Positions 18,272 to 26,422 of a stretch of 64,000 bases of DNA are shown piece by piece. Every line of letters starts with the position of its first letter. Positions within the stretch are counted from its first letter, which is position 1. Source of the stretch: Robiginitalea myxolifaciens (GTDB lineage: Bacteria > Bacteroidota > Bacteroidia > Flavobacteriales > Flavobacteriaceae). The notes under the pieces were generated by a model that was not told the origin of the DNA, did no database searches, and saw only the letters and a list, made by a program, of their open reading frames with translations. The stretch spans positions 868,001 through 932,000 of the forward strand of contig NZ_FOYQ01000002.1 in NCBI RefSeq assembly GCF_900115205.1, in the 5' to 3' direction. The translations under genes and the position numbers were made by a program.

Positions 18272-18279
18272 CAAAAATA
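18272..18279 (-). promoter_or_regulatory. -7 box upstream of the DUF1573 gene
   Basis: TATTTTTG on the minus strand, 29 bases before the DUF1573 ATG, in the gap after nusB. It suggests that DUF1573-yajC can be expressed apart from nusB. Confidence 0.5.
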
Positions 18280-18312
18280 CGCATATTTCAGGAACTCCTT
18301 TGCAGGATTTCG

Positions 18313-19257
18313 TTAAAGCAAACCCCGTCCTGATTTATTCAAACGCCCGGAGGCCTTGTATTCTTTGATAAGCTTATCGAGGATACCATTAATAAAGATG
18401 CTACTCTTTGGAGTAGAGTATTCCTTGGCAATTTCCAGATACTCATTAATAGTTACGCGCTCGGGAATAGAGGGGAAATGAAGCAATTCAGCGATACCCA
18501 TCTTCAAGAGAATTCCATCGATATCAGCAATGCGGTCCTTATCCCAATTTGGTGTCTTCCCTTCGATCTCCCCCTGTAATTCTTCGGATTTCAACAAGGT
18601 GGTACGCAGCAGTTTCTTAGCGAATTCCATATCCTCCTCATTTTTCAGCAAAGCCGGCAGCAGGTAGCTATCGGGGGCATCCTGTGGCATTTTACCCAGG
18701 TGCTTTACCAAATAGGTATTGATAAGGGGAAGATCATCTATCCAGGTAATCCCCTCATCTTCAATAAATTCAAATAGCTTGTCATTTGGGGCGATGATAT
18801 CCTGGTATATACCGATAAGAAATTCCCGGTCCTGTTCCCAGGAAGATTCCGTTTGGGCGTGTTCCCGGTAACTTTCGCTCTGTTCGATTTCCTTCAGCAA
18901 AATCTTGACGTACTCTTCGTTCAGGTACCAGTGTTTGAGCTTGCGTTTTTTCAGGGCCGCCGTAAGGGCCTCGTTTTCGGACAAGGCATTCAGCACAGCA
19001 TTGGATGCCAGACGTCCCGGACCCGGATTCAGTGCCGGATCCTGCTTCAAGTACTTTTTGCGTCCTTTTTCGGCCCGGGTTTGGGCAACGGTTCGCAATT
19101 CCCGCAACAAAGCCAGAATCAACAGGTAAAGGGTGTAGGATTGCGCGATACTCTGATTGAGGAACTTCTCCTGTGTCTCGAGTGAGTCGCTTTTGGAAAG
19201 GGTTAGGGCATAAATGCACTGCATTACTTTTACCCGGATATGCCTTCTGGTGAGCAT
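18313..19257 (-). CDS. nusB: Transcription antitermination factor NusB (long form)
   Basis: RNA-binding partner of NusE in rRNA antitermination. At 314 residues it is about twice the length of enterobacterial NusB, as is normal in Bacteroidota. It opens with MLTRRHIRVKVMQCIYAL, the RNA-binding arginine-rich helix. A long middle insertion is charged and helical. The classical C-terminal part has DRIADIDGILLKMGIAELL and ERVTINEYLEIAKEYSTPKSS. The 11 residues upstream (to 19290) are not needed and the ATG at 19257 is taken. Confidence 0.95.
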   Translation of the reverse strand: MLTRRHIRVKVMQCIYALTLSKSDSLETQEKFLNQSIAQSYTLYLLILALLRELRTVAQTRAEKGRKKYLKQDPALNPGPGRLASNAVLNALSENEALTAALKKRKLKHWYLNEEYVKILLKEIEQSESYREHAQTESSWEQDREFLIGIYQDIIAPNDKLFEFIEDEGITWIDDLPLINTYLVKHLGKMPQDAPDSYLLPALLKNEEDMEFAKKLLRTTLLKSEELQGEIEGKTPNWDKDRIADIDGILLKMGIAELLHFPSIPERVTINEYLEIAKEYSTPKSSIFINGILDKLIKEYKASGRLNKSGRGLL

Positions 19258-19372
19258 GTAAAGAACTTTGCGTCGGTCTGTTGCCGGCAAAAATAGAAAT
19301 CTCCCACAACATGCCCTAGTGGTTTCTGTTATCTTAGCATTTCCCTAACATCGGGATTGCAGGGGGAAAGCC

Positions 19373-19380
19373 TATATTTG
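19373..19380 (+). promoter_or_regulatory. -7 box of the ABC exporter promoter
   Basis: TATATTTG, 41 bases before the ATG at 19422. The nearest TTG (19357-19359) is too close to be a normal -33 element. Confidence 0.5.
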
Positions 19381-19421
19381 TCTCAGAACCCCTTGTGGGG
19401 TATGAACCGCACCTCCCTTAG

Positions 19422-21179
19422 ATGAAAGAACTCCGGCATGTAAACAAGTACTTTCGCAAGTACTGGAAAAAGCTGTTTATAGGAACCCTGATCACAATTA
19501 TTGCCCGGGTATTCCAACTGGTAATGCCCTCCTATGTGAGTAATATTATTGAGGTTGTTGAAAAATACGGACAAGGCCTGATTGCCAAAGGGCCTGCCCA
19601 GCAGGATCTCCTGCTGTATATCGGGATAATATTCGGCGCGGCCTTACTCTCCGGGCTCTTTACTTTCCTGATGCGGCAAACCATCATCAATGTCAGCCGC
19701 TATATCGAATTCGACCTTAAAAACGAAGTCTTTGACCACTACCAGAAGCTCGATCTGAATTTTTATAAATCGAACCGAACGGGAGACCTGATGAATCGTA
19801 TCAGCGAAGATGTCAGCCAGGTGCGTATGTACGCCGGTCCGGCCTTGATGTACGGAATCCAGACGGTTACCCTATTTGTCTGTCTGATTCCCCTGATGTT
19901 TATCAAGGCCCCTACTATGGCCTTCTATGCACTCCTGCCCCTGCCGGTACTCTCTGTTCTTATTTATTGGATCAGTCGGGTAATCCATAAACGATCCACG
20001 CGTGTCCAAGCCTTTCTCTCTAACCTGTCTACTTTTGCCCAGGAATCATTTTCAGGGATTTCGGTTATCAAGGCGTATGTAATGGAATCCCAGACCAACG
20101 CACAGGCATCGGACCTCGCTCAGGAAGGCCGGGATAAAAGCATGGATCTGGCTAAGGTAAATGCCTGGTTCTTCCCCATGATGATTCTGCTGATCGGGGT
20201 GAGTAACATCTTTGTAATCTATGTAGGAGGAATGCAATACTTCCGGGGGGAAATCAGCTCCCTGGGAACTATTCTGGAATTCATCATCTACGTGAACATG
20301 CTCACCTGGCCGGTGGCCATTGTTGGCTGGCTTACTTCCATAGTTCAGCGGGCGGAAGCTTCTCAAAAACGCATCAATGAATTCCTCAAACAAAAGCCGG
20401 AAATCGAAAGTCCGGAGCAGCCGGAACCTCTGGAAATCGAAGGGGGCGTTGTCTTTGATCAGGTTAGCTTTGTTTACCCGGATACCGGAATTAAAGCGCT
20501 TGATAATGTGAGTTTTGAGGTGGCCCCCGGGGAAACACTAACTATCCTGGGGAAAACAGGATCGGGCAAATCTACATTGCTCGATCTTATTGCCCGGCTA
20601 TATGATACCAGCACCGGAGAAATCCGTATCGATGGCGTTCCCATCACTAATTTGGATTTGGAGGCATTGCGTGCCGCAATTGGAGCAGTACCCCAGGATG
20701 CCTTCCTCTTTTCAGATACCATAGAGAACAATATCCGTTTTGGAAAAGAGGATGCTCATTTCGACGAAATTCAGGCGGTTGCACGCCAGGCCGTGGTGCA
20801 CGACAACATCGCTGGATTTGCGAAAGAGTACCAAACCGTTCTTGGCGAGCGCGGGATTACCCTTAGCGGGGGGCAAAAACAGCGCATTTCTATAGCCCGG
20901 GCACTTATCAAAGACCCGGTTATCTATTTGTTTGACGATTGCCTGTCCGCAGTGGATACGGAAACCGAAGAGGCAATATTGGGTAACCTCCGTCAGGCTT
21001 CCCGCAACAAAACCACCATCATTGTCAGCCATCGGGTCTCTTCCGCCCTGCACGCAGACAAAGTCATTGTCCTGGAAAACGGACGCATCATCCAACGTGG
21101 CAATCACGAGAAACTAATGGCTGAAGATGGGTACTACAAAGACCTATATATCAATCAGCTATCCGGTAAAGAATCGTAG
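19422..21179 (+). CDS. ABC transporter, fused permease and ATP-binding protein (exporter type)
   Basis: A 585-residue half-transporter that works as a dimer in the inner membrane. Six membrane helices (about residues 15-300) come before the nucleotide-binding domain (from about 340). This has Walker A GKTGSGKST, a Q-loop (AVPQDAFLFSD), signature LSGGQKQRISIARAL, Walker B VIYLFDDCLSAVD and the switch histidine in VSHRVSS. It belongs to the MsbA / MdlB-like lipid or multidrug exporters; the substrate is not known. The DUF3276 gene follows after 74 bases. Confidence 0.95.
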   Translation: MKELRHVNKYFRKYWKKLFIGTLITIIARVFQLVMPSYVSNIIEVVEKYGQGLIAKGPAQQDLLLYIGIIFGAALLSGLFTFLMRQTIINVSRYIEFDLKNEVFDHYQKLDLNFYKSNRTGDLMNRISEDVSQVRMYAGPALMYGIQTVTLFVCLIPLMFIKAPTMAFYALLPLPVLSVLIYWISRVIHKRSTRVQAFLSNLSTFAQESFSGISVIKAYVMESQTNAQASDLAQEGRDKSMDLAKVNAWFFPMMILLIGVSNIFVIYVGGMQYFRGEISSLGTILEFIIYVNMLTWPVAIVGWLTSIVQRAEASQKRINEFLKQKPEIESPEQPEPLEIEGGVVFDQVSFVYPDTGIKALDNVSFEVAPGETLTILGKTGSGKSTLLDLIARLYDTSTGEIRIDGVPITNLDLEALRAAIGAVPQDAFLFSDTIENNIRFGKEDAHFDEIQAVARQAVVHDNIAGFAKEYQTVLGERGITLSGGQKQRISIARALIKDPVIYLFDDCLSAVDTETEEAILGNLRQASRNKTTIIVSHRVSSALHADKVIVLENGRIIQRGNHEKLMAEDGYYKDLYINQLSGKES

Positions 21180-21253
21180 ATTTTTTTGCTGATTTTGCAT
21201 TTTTTTCACATTTTTGGGAAGACACACCTCCCAATGAGTAAGCATTTGAAGTA

Positions 21254-21625
21254 ATGAATGAGAAAAATTCAATGGATCAGGAAGAGATCCATTCCAAGGT
21301 GCTACGCGCCGGTAGACGCACCTATTTCTTTGATGTAAGAAGCACTCGCGCCGGCGATTATTACCTGACCATCACCGAGAGTAAAAAGTTCACGCACGAG
21401 GACGGTTCTTTCCACTACAAAAAGCATAAAATCTACCTTTACAAAGAAGACTTCGAGGCTTTTAACAGCCATCTTTCTGAAATGACCGAGTTCATTGTTT
21501 CTGAGAAAGGTGAGGAAGTAATTTCCGAGCGCCACCAGGCCGATTACAAGGGGCACGAAGCCATTGGAAAAGAGGAGTCTCCTTCGGGGAACAACTTTGT
21601 AGACGTAGATTTCGACGACATCTGA
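21254..21625 (+). CDS. PUR-family DNA/RNA-binding protein (DUF3276)
   Basis: A 123-residue protein with one PUR domain (about residues 15-85): RAGRRTYFFDVRSTRAGDYYL, split by its two strands, then FHYKKHKIYLYKEDFEAF, ending in a helix. The family is related to eukaryotic Pur-alpha and Borrelia BpuR, which bind single-stranded nucleic acid, and it is present across Bacteroidota. The tail from about residue 100 is acidic and disordered. Its cellular target here is unknown. A short repeat begins at its stop codon (21616-21681). Confidence 0.93.
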   Translation: MNEKNSMDQEEIHSKVLRAGRRTYFFDVRSTRAGDYYLTITESKKFTHEDGSFHYKKHKIYLYKEDFEAFNSHLSEMTEFIVSEKGEEVISERHQADYKGHEAIGKEESPSGNNFVDVDFDDI

Positions 21626-21681
21626 TCTAACGCGTCAAACCGCGTCAGATTCAACGACGCTAACGACATCTGATTCAACGC
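21616..21681. repeat. Short direct repeat at the end of the DUF3276 gene
   Basis: CGACATCTGAT-nn-AACGC occurs at 21616-21633 and again at 21664-21681, a 48-base period. A partial copy (CAGATTCAACG) lies between them. It covers the stop codon of one gene and reaches the stop of the convergent acyltransferase gene. A local duplication is the simplest reading. Confidence 0.6.
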
Positions 21682-22715
21682 AGCTTGATATATAAGATAT
21701 TGTGCAGGAACACCCCTGCAGGTACAGCAATTCCAGTTATCCAGCCTGTGAAAATTCCGAACAGCACACCCAACAGGATCAGATAAATCGGTGCAGTGAT
21801 CAGGGCAAAGCCGAAGCGGAATGTGCTCATAAACTCAGGTTCCCAAACTTTAGGTTTTACCCATACCTTCCAAATGGCAACAAGCGGCAGGTTGACTACT
21901 TTGAAAATCACATCCCATAATTTCCATAACAACCCTTTTTTCAGCGGAAGCTTCGGGACAGCCGTATCCGGATTTTCGAACCAGGCATTAATGGGATCTG
22001 GATTGGAAAAGTCGGGCTGTAAGCCACCCAGCCGCTCCATTGTTTGTTCATAATCCTGATCTTCAGGAACGTGGGTGGTAAGCACCTTTAAAGAGGCCGA
22101 AACCGCAGCTTTCATAGCCTTGGAATCCTCATTAAAATCCACCCCTTTGACATAGGCCGCCGCTGGTAGGGGATGCCCAAATCGGTAGGTAACCCGATCG
22201 GGAAAATCGGCTCCCCGTTGAAAATTGATACCCACCGGAATCAATTGAAGGTCGGTTTCGGGATATTTCTCCAGGGCATTAATCGCGATTCGTGTAAATC
22301 CTTTGCTCAAGGTGCGTACCCGCCGTCCGAGGTTGTGATTGGCTTCCGGAAATAACAACAAGTGTTCTCCCTGATTGAGCAAATCTGCACAGCGATCAAA
22401 TATCTCCTCATTGCGGTGCAGGGTATCCCGGCCATCCCGTATCCGGTATATGGGGATCATTCGAAGACTCTCGAGTATGTTTTGCAGGAAGCCACCGGTA
22501 AAAACGTCCGAGCGGGTTAAAAAATACGGGCGTCGCGCTTTGGCCAGGGCCGCTACGATGAGCGGATCCAATAAGGCATTCTGATGATTGGGCAAAAGCA
22601 TGGCGGGTTTGTCTCGGGGAACCCTGTCCATATCTACCATACGCAATCTTTGGTAGTAGCAGTAAAACCCAAAACGGATCAACGGTTTAAGACAACCGTA
22701 AAAGAGTTCTTTCAA
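21675..22715 (-). CDS. PlsC-like 1-acylglycerol-3-phosphate acyltransferase family protein
   Basis: A 346-residue membrane acyltransferase, likely in phospholipid or lipid remodelling. The catalytic motif is PNHQNALLD, with His44 and Asp50; the spacing is one residue longer than the classical HX4D. The second block reads LLLFPEANHNLGRR where many relatives have FPEGTRS. Two membrane helices near the C-terminus (about 290-340) are extra to the short PlsC enzymes. Its start overlaps the stop of the symporter gene by four bases (ATGA), so the two are translated together. The acyl acceptor is not known. Confidence 0.88.
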   Translation of the reverse strand: MKELFYGCLKPLIRFGFYCYYQRLRMVDMDRVPRDKPAMLLPNHQNALLDPLIVAALAKARRPYFLTRSDVFTGGFLQNILESLRMIPIYRIRDGRDTLHRNEEIFDRCADLLNQGEHLLLFPEANHNLGRRVRTLSKGFTRIAINALEKYPETDLQLIPVGINFQRGADFPDRVTYRFGHPLPAAAYVKGVDFNEDSKAMKAAVSASLKVLTTHVPEDQDYEQTMERLGGLQPDFSNPDPINAWFENPDTAVPKLPLKKGLLWKLWDVIFKVVNLPLVAIWKVWVKPKVWEPEFMSTFRFGFALITAPIYLILLGVLFGIFTGWITGIAVPAGVFLHNILYIKLR

Positions 22716-23686
22716 GGCTTAGTTGGTTTTAATGCGACCGGGGAAGACCAAAACCCTGCGATTGCCATCCCTGAGATCAAATGCCATATTCCCCAGAAGG
22801 CGGCAATGAGTGCCATTCCTCCCAGGCCCCCAAAGAAAGTAAATATAAGTAAAAGGCCCAGACCCGAATTCTGGATACCGGTTTCTATGGTCAGGGTTTT
22901 GATATCGGGTTGTGGTAATCGAAAGAGCCTCGCCAGGGTATACCCACTTGCCAGGGCTATCAGGTTATGTACCAGTACCAGTAGAAAAACCAGGCCCACA
23001 TAGTCGAGGAAAACATCGAAATCCCTGGCCAGGGCGAGGACGACCAGCAGTGCGAAAAACAGTAAGGAACCGATTTTGAAATACCGGGCCATACGACTCG
23101 CCAGAGCGGGTTTCCAATGCCCCAATGCCATCCCAAGCAATACAGGAATCCCCAGGAGCATTCCGACCAGTTGCGCCATTGCCCAGAAATCAATTTGGAT
23201 AGCCTGGAGCAAGGTTTCGGTAGGCGGATACAAGCTTCCCCAAAAATGAAAGTTTACCGGAGTAATGATGACTGCTCCCAGAGTAGCTATCGCGGTGAGG
23301 CAAACGGAGAGCGCACTGTTTCCCCCTGCCCAGTGGGTCATAAAATTAGATACATTACCCCCGGGACAGCAGGCTACCAGTAACATACCCAGGGCAAAAC
23401 TCGGGTGCGGCTCCAGCAGGAGTATTAATACATATGTTAATGCGGGAAGCACTAAGAATTGGGCAGTTACGCCCAACAAAACGCTTTTGGGACGCTGCAG
23501 GACCGTTCTAAAATCTGAGACGCGCAGTTCTAGGGCAATACCGAACATGACGAATGCCAGGGCCAGGTTTAGCATCCAAAGACTACTCTCGTCAAAATTA
23601 AGTTTCAGGGAATCTATAGGAAGTTCCAGGGTATTGCTGGTGTTGGTCAGGGTGGAGAAGATAACTTCTGGCGAGGAATTCCACAA
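22712..23686 (-). CDS. Bile acid:sodium symporter family protein
   Basis: A 324-residue inner-membrane carrier of the BASS family with about nine or ten membrane helices. The core motif CCPGGNVSNFMTHWAGGN is the crossover sodium-binding region, and ETGIQNSGLGLLL is the second crossover helix. Bacterial members carry various organic anions, so bile acids are not implied. It overlaps the acyltransferase gene by four bases, which suggests cotranscription. The genes to its right run the other way. Confidence 0.92.
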   Translation of the reverse strand: MWNSSPEVIFSTLTNTSNTLELPIDSLKLNFDESSLWMLNLALAFVMFGIALELRVSDFRTVLQRPKSVLLGVTAQFLVLPALTYVLILLLEPHPSFALGMLLVACCPGGNVSNFMTHWAGGNSALSVCLTAIATLGAVIITPVNFHFWGSLYPPTETLLQAIQIDFWAMAQLVGMLLGIPVLLGMALGHWKPALASRMARYFKIGSLLFFALLVVLALARDFDVFLDYVGLVFLLVLVHNLIALASGYTLARLFRLPQPDIKTLTIETGIQNSGLGLLLIFTFFGGLGGMALIAAFWGIWHLISGMAIAGFWSSPVALKPTKP

Positions 23687-23728
23687 GTTTATGCCTAACT
23701 TTCGGGATCAATTCAGTGATTCTAAACC

Positions 23729-24292
23729 ATGGCCAGAACACCTTCTAACATGCTTCCCCTGGGGACCAAAGCCCCAGATTTTGAGCTTCCCGATACCGTC
23801 TCAGATCAAACGTTGGCGCTCGCTGATCTCGCCGGATCAAAAGGCACACTCATAATGTTTATCTGCAATCATTGTCCGTTTGTAAAACATGTAAATGCGG
23901 GATTGGTAGCGCTCGCAGCGGCTTACCAGGATCTGGGTATCTCCTTTATCGCTATCTCCAGCAATGATGTGGAAAATTACCCTCAGGACGGTCCCGAACT
24001 CATGAAGGCTACTGCTGCAGAAGAAGGCTACACCTTTCCTTACCTCTATGACGAGACCCAGGAGGTGGCGCTCGCCTATGAAGCCGCTTGCACCCCGGAT
24101 TTTTTCCTGTTCAATGAGGAGCTGAACCTCGTTTACCGGGGACAATTAGACGACTCACGGCCAGGAAATGGCCTGCCGGTAACCGGAGCAGATATGCGGG
24201 CTGCCCTGGACAACTTGTTAGCTGGAAATAGTGTTTCCCCGGATCAAAAACCCAGTATCGGTTGTAATATCAAATGGAAAACAGCGAGCTGA
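23729..24292 (+). CDS. Thioredoxin-fold / peroxiredoxin-like (AhpC-TSA) protein
   Basis: A 187-residue protein with no clear signal peptide. It opens with the AhpC/TSA pattern (LPLGTKAPDFELPD). The active site reads FICNHCPFVKHV: two cysteines as CxxC in CNHC, followed by a proline. A third cysteine (AACTPDFFLF) precedes the cis-proline. The C-terminal part keeps PVTGADMRAALDNLL and SIGCNIKWK, both typical of this bacterial family, which is often annotated as a thioredoxin family protein. A peroxide- or disulfide-reducing role is likely. It overlaps the next gene by 19 bases. Confidence 0.92.
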   Translation: MARTPSNMLPLGTKAPDFELPDTVSDQTLALADLAGSKGTLIMFICNHCPFVKHVNAGLVALAAAYQDLGISFIAISSNDVENYPQDGPELMKATAAEEGYTFPYLYDETQEVALAYEAACTPDFFLFNEELNLVYRGQLDDSRPGNGLPVTGADMRAALDNLLAGNSVSPDQKPSIGCNIKWKTAS

Positions 24293-24843
24293 TCTCTCTT
24301 GCAGCCCGGGAGGGGTACACGCTGAATCTTCGACAACTGGAGCCAAACGATTCGGCCATAGCCACCTATGTGCAAACAGGTCGGTCCGGTTACCGGGATC
24401 ATTATTGCCACCTTTGGCCTAAAGGAGATCCCTGGCCCTATATCGACAGGAACTTCACCACTCCAATTGTATCGTCAGAAGTTGGGCGGGAAGGCCTTTC
24501 CCATTGGTTGGTTTATTGGAATAACGAAGCCGGTGGAATCTGTAAGGTCGATTCAGGCAAGGCGTATCCGGGCTTTCTGAATAGGCAATCGCTTTACCTC
24601 GAAAAACTGTATTTCCGCAAAGCCTGCACCGGTAAGGGTATAGGAGGAAGCATGCTGGAATTCCTCAGGGATTTTGCCCTGAAAGCAGGTAAAACGGGAA
24701 TCTGGCTTGAAGCCATGCAGAAAGGGCCTGCCCTGAACTTTTATCTCAAAAATGGATTTGAGATTATTGGCGAAACTCAGGTGCCCTATCCCGAAGTGGT
24801 GCCGGAGGAGCGCCATATGTGGGTCCTCGGTTTAGCCTTTTAA
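24274..24843 (+). CDS. GNAT family N-acetyltransferase
   Basis: A 189-residue protein with the GNAT fold. The acetyl-CoA pyrophosphate loop is KACTGKGIGGSMLEF, close to the usual Q/RxxGxG/A. LEKLYFRK is the preceding strand, and FYLKNGFEIIGET is the closing motif B. The substrate cannot be inferred. It starts inside the end of the peroxiredoxin-like gene, so the two are translationally linked. Confidence 0.93.
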   Translation: MENSELISLAAREGYTLNLRQLEPNDSAIATYVQTGRSGYRDHYCHLWPKGDPWPYIDRNFTTPIVSSEVGREGLSHWLVYWNNEAGGICKVDSGKAYPGFLNRQSLYLEKLYFRKACTGKGIGGSMLEFLRDFALKAGKTGIWLEAMQKGPALNFYLKNGFEIIGETQVPYPEVVPEERHMWVLGLAF

Positions 24844-24862
24844 GTAGCTCGTACCCGGTTAT

Positions 24863-25399
24863 TCACCAACCCTTCCTTTTCTTGAGCGCCTTCAGGTGTG
24901 CCAAATGATGGGATCCGTGCCAGGCGTAGCGGCCCACATTTTCGGCCAAGGTAGTAACCGCTCCGGTTTCGGGATGCGTGAACGTGCGATCGAGCATTTC
25001 CCGTGTTAAACCCCGCAATAACAAAACCAGTTTGGCGTGTACTGCCGACAGATGATCCAGAGATAAATCAATGGGGGCCTCCCGGGTATCGAACAGTTCG
25101 GCCCAGGCTTTCTCGTCATACGCTTTAATCATGGGATTATCCTCGGTTAACGCCCATTTAAAGCGGATATAACTATTGTGGTGGCTATCCGAAACGTGGT
25201 GGACCAATTGCCGAAGGGTCCAACCGTCGGGGCGGTATGGGGTATTGAGCTGATCATCGCTGAGATCAGCCGTTTCCCGGCGAAAATCCTCCGGCAGGGC
25301 GGCTAACTGGTCAATCCAACCCGATAAATGGGTATCCGTAATGATAGCCGGCACCTGATATTTGCCAATGGGATAACGCAATTCTTCCAAATTCATCAC
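24863..25399 (-). CDS. DinB-family metal-dependent protein (YfiT / BstA-like)
   Basis: A 178-residue four-helix protein. Three histidines that would bind the metal lie in LVHHVSDSHHNSY and in WHGSHHLAHLK. The opening DLRYPIGKY-like segment (here LEELRYPIGKYQVP) is typical of the YfiT branch, which in Bacillus includes the bacillithiol transferase BstA. Bacteroidota members are usually called putative metal-dependent hydrolases. The substrate is uncertain. It follows the PPIase gene on the minus strand, after a terminator. Confidence 0.92.
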   Translation of the reverse strand: MMNLEELRYPIGKYQVPAIITDTHLSGWIDQLAALPEDFRRETADLSDDQLNTPYRPDGWTLRQLVHHVSDSHHNSYIRFKWALTEDNPMIKAYDEKAWAELFDTREAPIDLSLDHLSAVHAKLVLLLRGLTREMLDRTFTHPETGAVTTLAENVGRYAWHGSHHLAHLKALKKRKGW

Positions 25400-25416
25400 A
25401 ATGTAGCTTTAGTGTT

Positions 25417-25442
25417 AAAAAAAACCCGGGCAACTGCCCGGG
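25417..25442 (-). terminator. Terminator of the PPIase gene
   Basis: CCCGGGC (25425-25431) pairs with GCCCGGG (25436-25442) around an AACT loop. On the minus strand eight T follow. It stands just after the PPIase stop. Confidence 0.9.
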
Positions 25443-25448
25443 CTTTAC

Positions 25449-26381
25449 TTATGCTATCCCTTCTAGGACAACTTCAAATTTTAGTGGTGCATGTGGTGGG
25501 ATCACCCCTCCTGCCCCTCGGGCTCCGTAAGCCAAATCCGAAGGCAACAGCAACTGGGCACGGTCTCCGACAGCGAGTAATGCAATCCCCTCATCCCATC
25601 CGGGGATAACCTGACCTTCTCCCAAAAGGAATTCGATAGGTTCTCCCCTTTTAAAAGAACTATCGAAAACGGTACCATCTAAAAGGGAACCTTCATAATG
25701 GACCCGAACGCGATCTCCTTTCTTTGGTTTTGCCCCGTTTCCGGATTCAACCATATTGTAGCGCAGCCCACTGGCTGTTTTTTCGAATCCTTTGGAGTGA
25801 TCTTCCAATTGTTTTTCCAAGGCCGCCTTAGCCTCGGCCTCCCGGCGTGCACCGGATGCCTTGAAATCTTCGAAGGCCGCCACAGCATCCCAGGATTCAG
25901 CTTCCTGCCCGACACGAACGATCTCCAGAGATTCGATGGTATCGCCCTGTGCAATGGCATCGACAACCTCCTGCCCGCTGGCTACTTCACCAAAAACGGT
26001 GTGCTTCCCATCGAGCCATGGTGTTGGAACATGAGTGATGAAAAACTGACTCCCATTGGTTCCTGGTCCGGCATTCGCCATCGAGAGGATCCCGGGGGCA
26101 TTGTGCTTGAGTTCCGGATGGAATTCATCGTCGAATTGATATCCGGGGTTTCCTGTTCCCGTTCCTGAAGGACATCCGCCCTGAATCATGAAATCAGGAA
26201 TTACCCTGTGAAACTTGAGGCCATCGTAATAAGGGGCTCCGTCACTTTTTGGGGCATTGGATATTTTACCTTCGGCGAGTCCTACGAAATTTCCAACCGT
26301 TCCCGGTGTTTTATCGTGGGTGAGTTTTACCAGGATTTCTCCTTTGGATGTATTGAATTTGGCGTATATACCTTCTTGCAT
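25449..26381 (-). CDS. Cyclophilin-FKBP fusion peptidyl-prolyl isomerase
   Basis: A 310-residue protein with two different prolyl isomerase domains. Residues 5-160 are cyclophilin ([13 protein letters not shown], then NGSQFFITH and [11 protein letters not shown]). Residues 200-310 are FKBP ([47 protein letters not shown]). The two-domain form is common in Flavobacteriia. No signal peptide is seen, so it is probably cytoplasmic. It has its own -7 box and terminator. Confidence 0.96.
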   Translation of the reverse strand: MQEGIYAKFNTSKGEILVKLTHDKTPGTVGNFVGLAEGKISNAPKSDGAPYYDGLKFHRVIPDFMIQGGCPSGTGTGNPGYQFDDEFHPELKHNAPGILSMANAGPGTNGSQFFITHVPTPWLDGKHTVFGEVASGQEVVDAIAQGDTIESLEIVRVGQEAESWDAVAAFEDFKASGARREAEAKAALEKQLEDHSKGFEKTASGLRYNMVESGNGAKPKKGDRVRVHYEGSLLDGTVFDSSFKRGEPIEFLLGEGQVIPGWDEGIALLAVGDRAQLLLPSDLAYGARGAGGVIPPHAPLKFEVVLEGIA

Positions 26382-26400
26382 AATCTTAATTTATTGGCCG

Positions 26401-26408
26401 CAAAGATA
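26401..26408 (-). promoter_or_regulatory. -7 box of the PPIase promoter
   Basis: TATCTTTG on the minus strand, 20 bases before the ATG at 26381. No -33 TTG is seen. Confidence 0.5.
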
Positions 26409-26422
26409 GGCATAATTACCCG

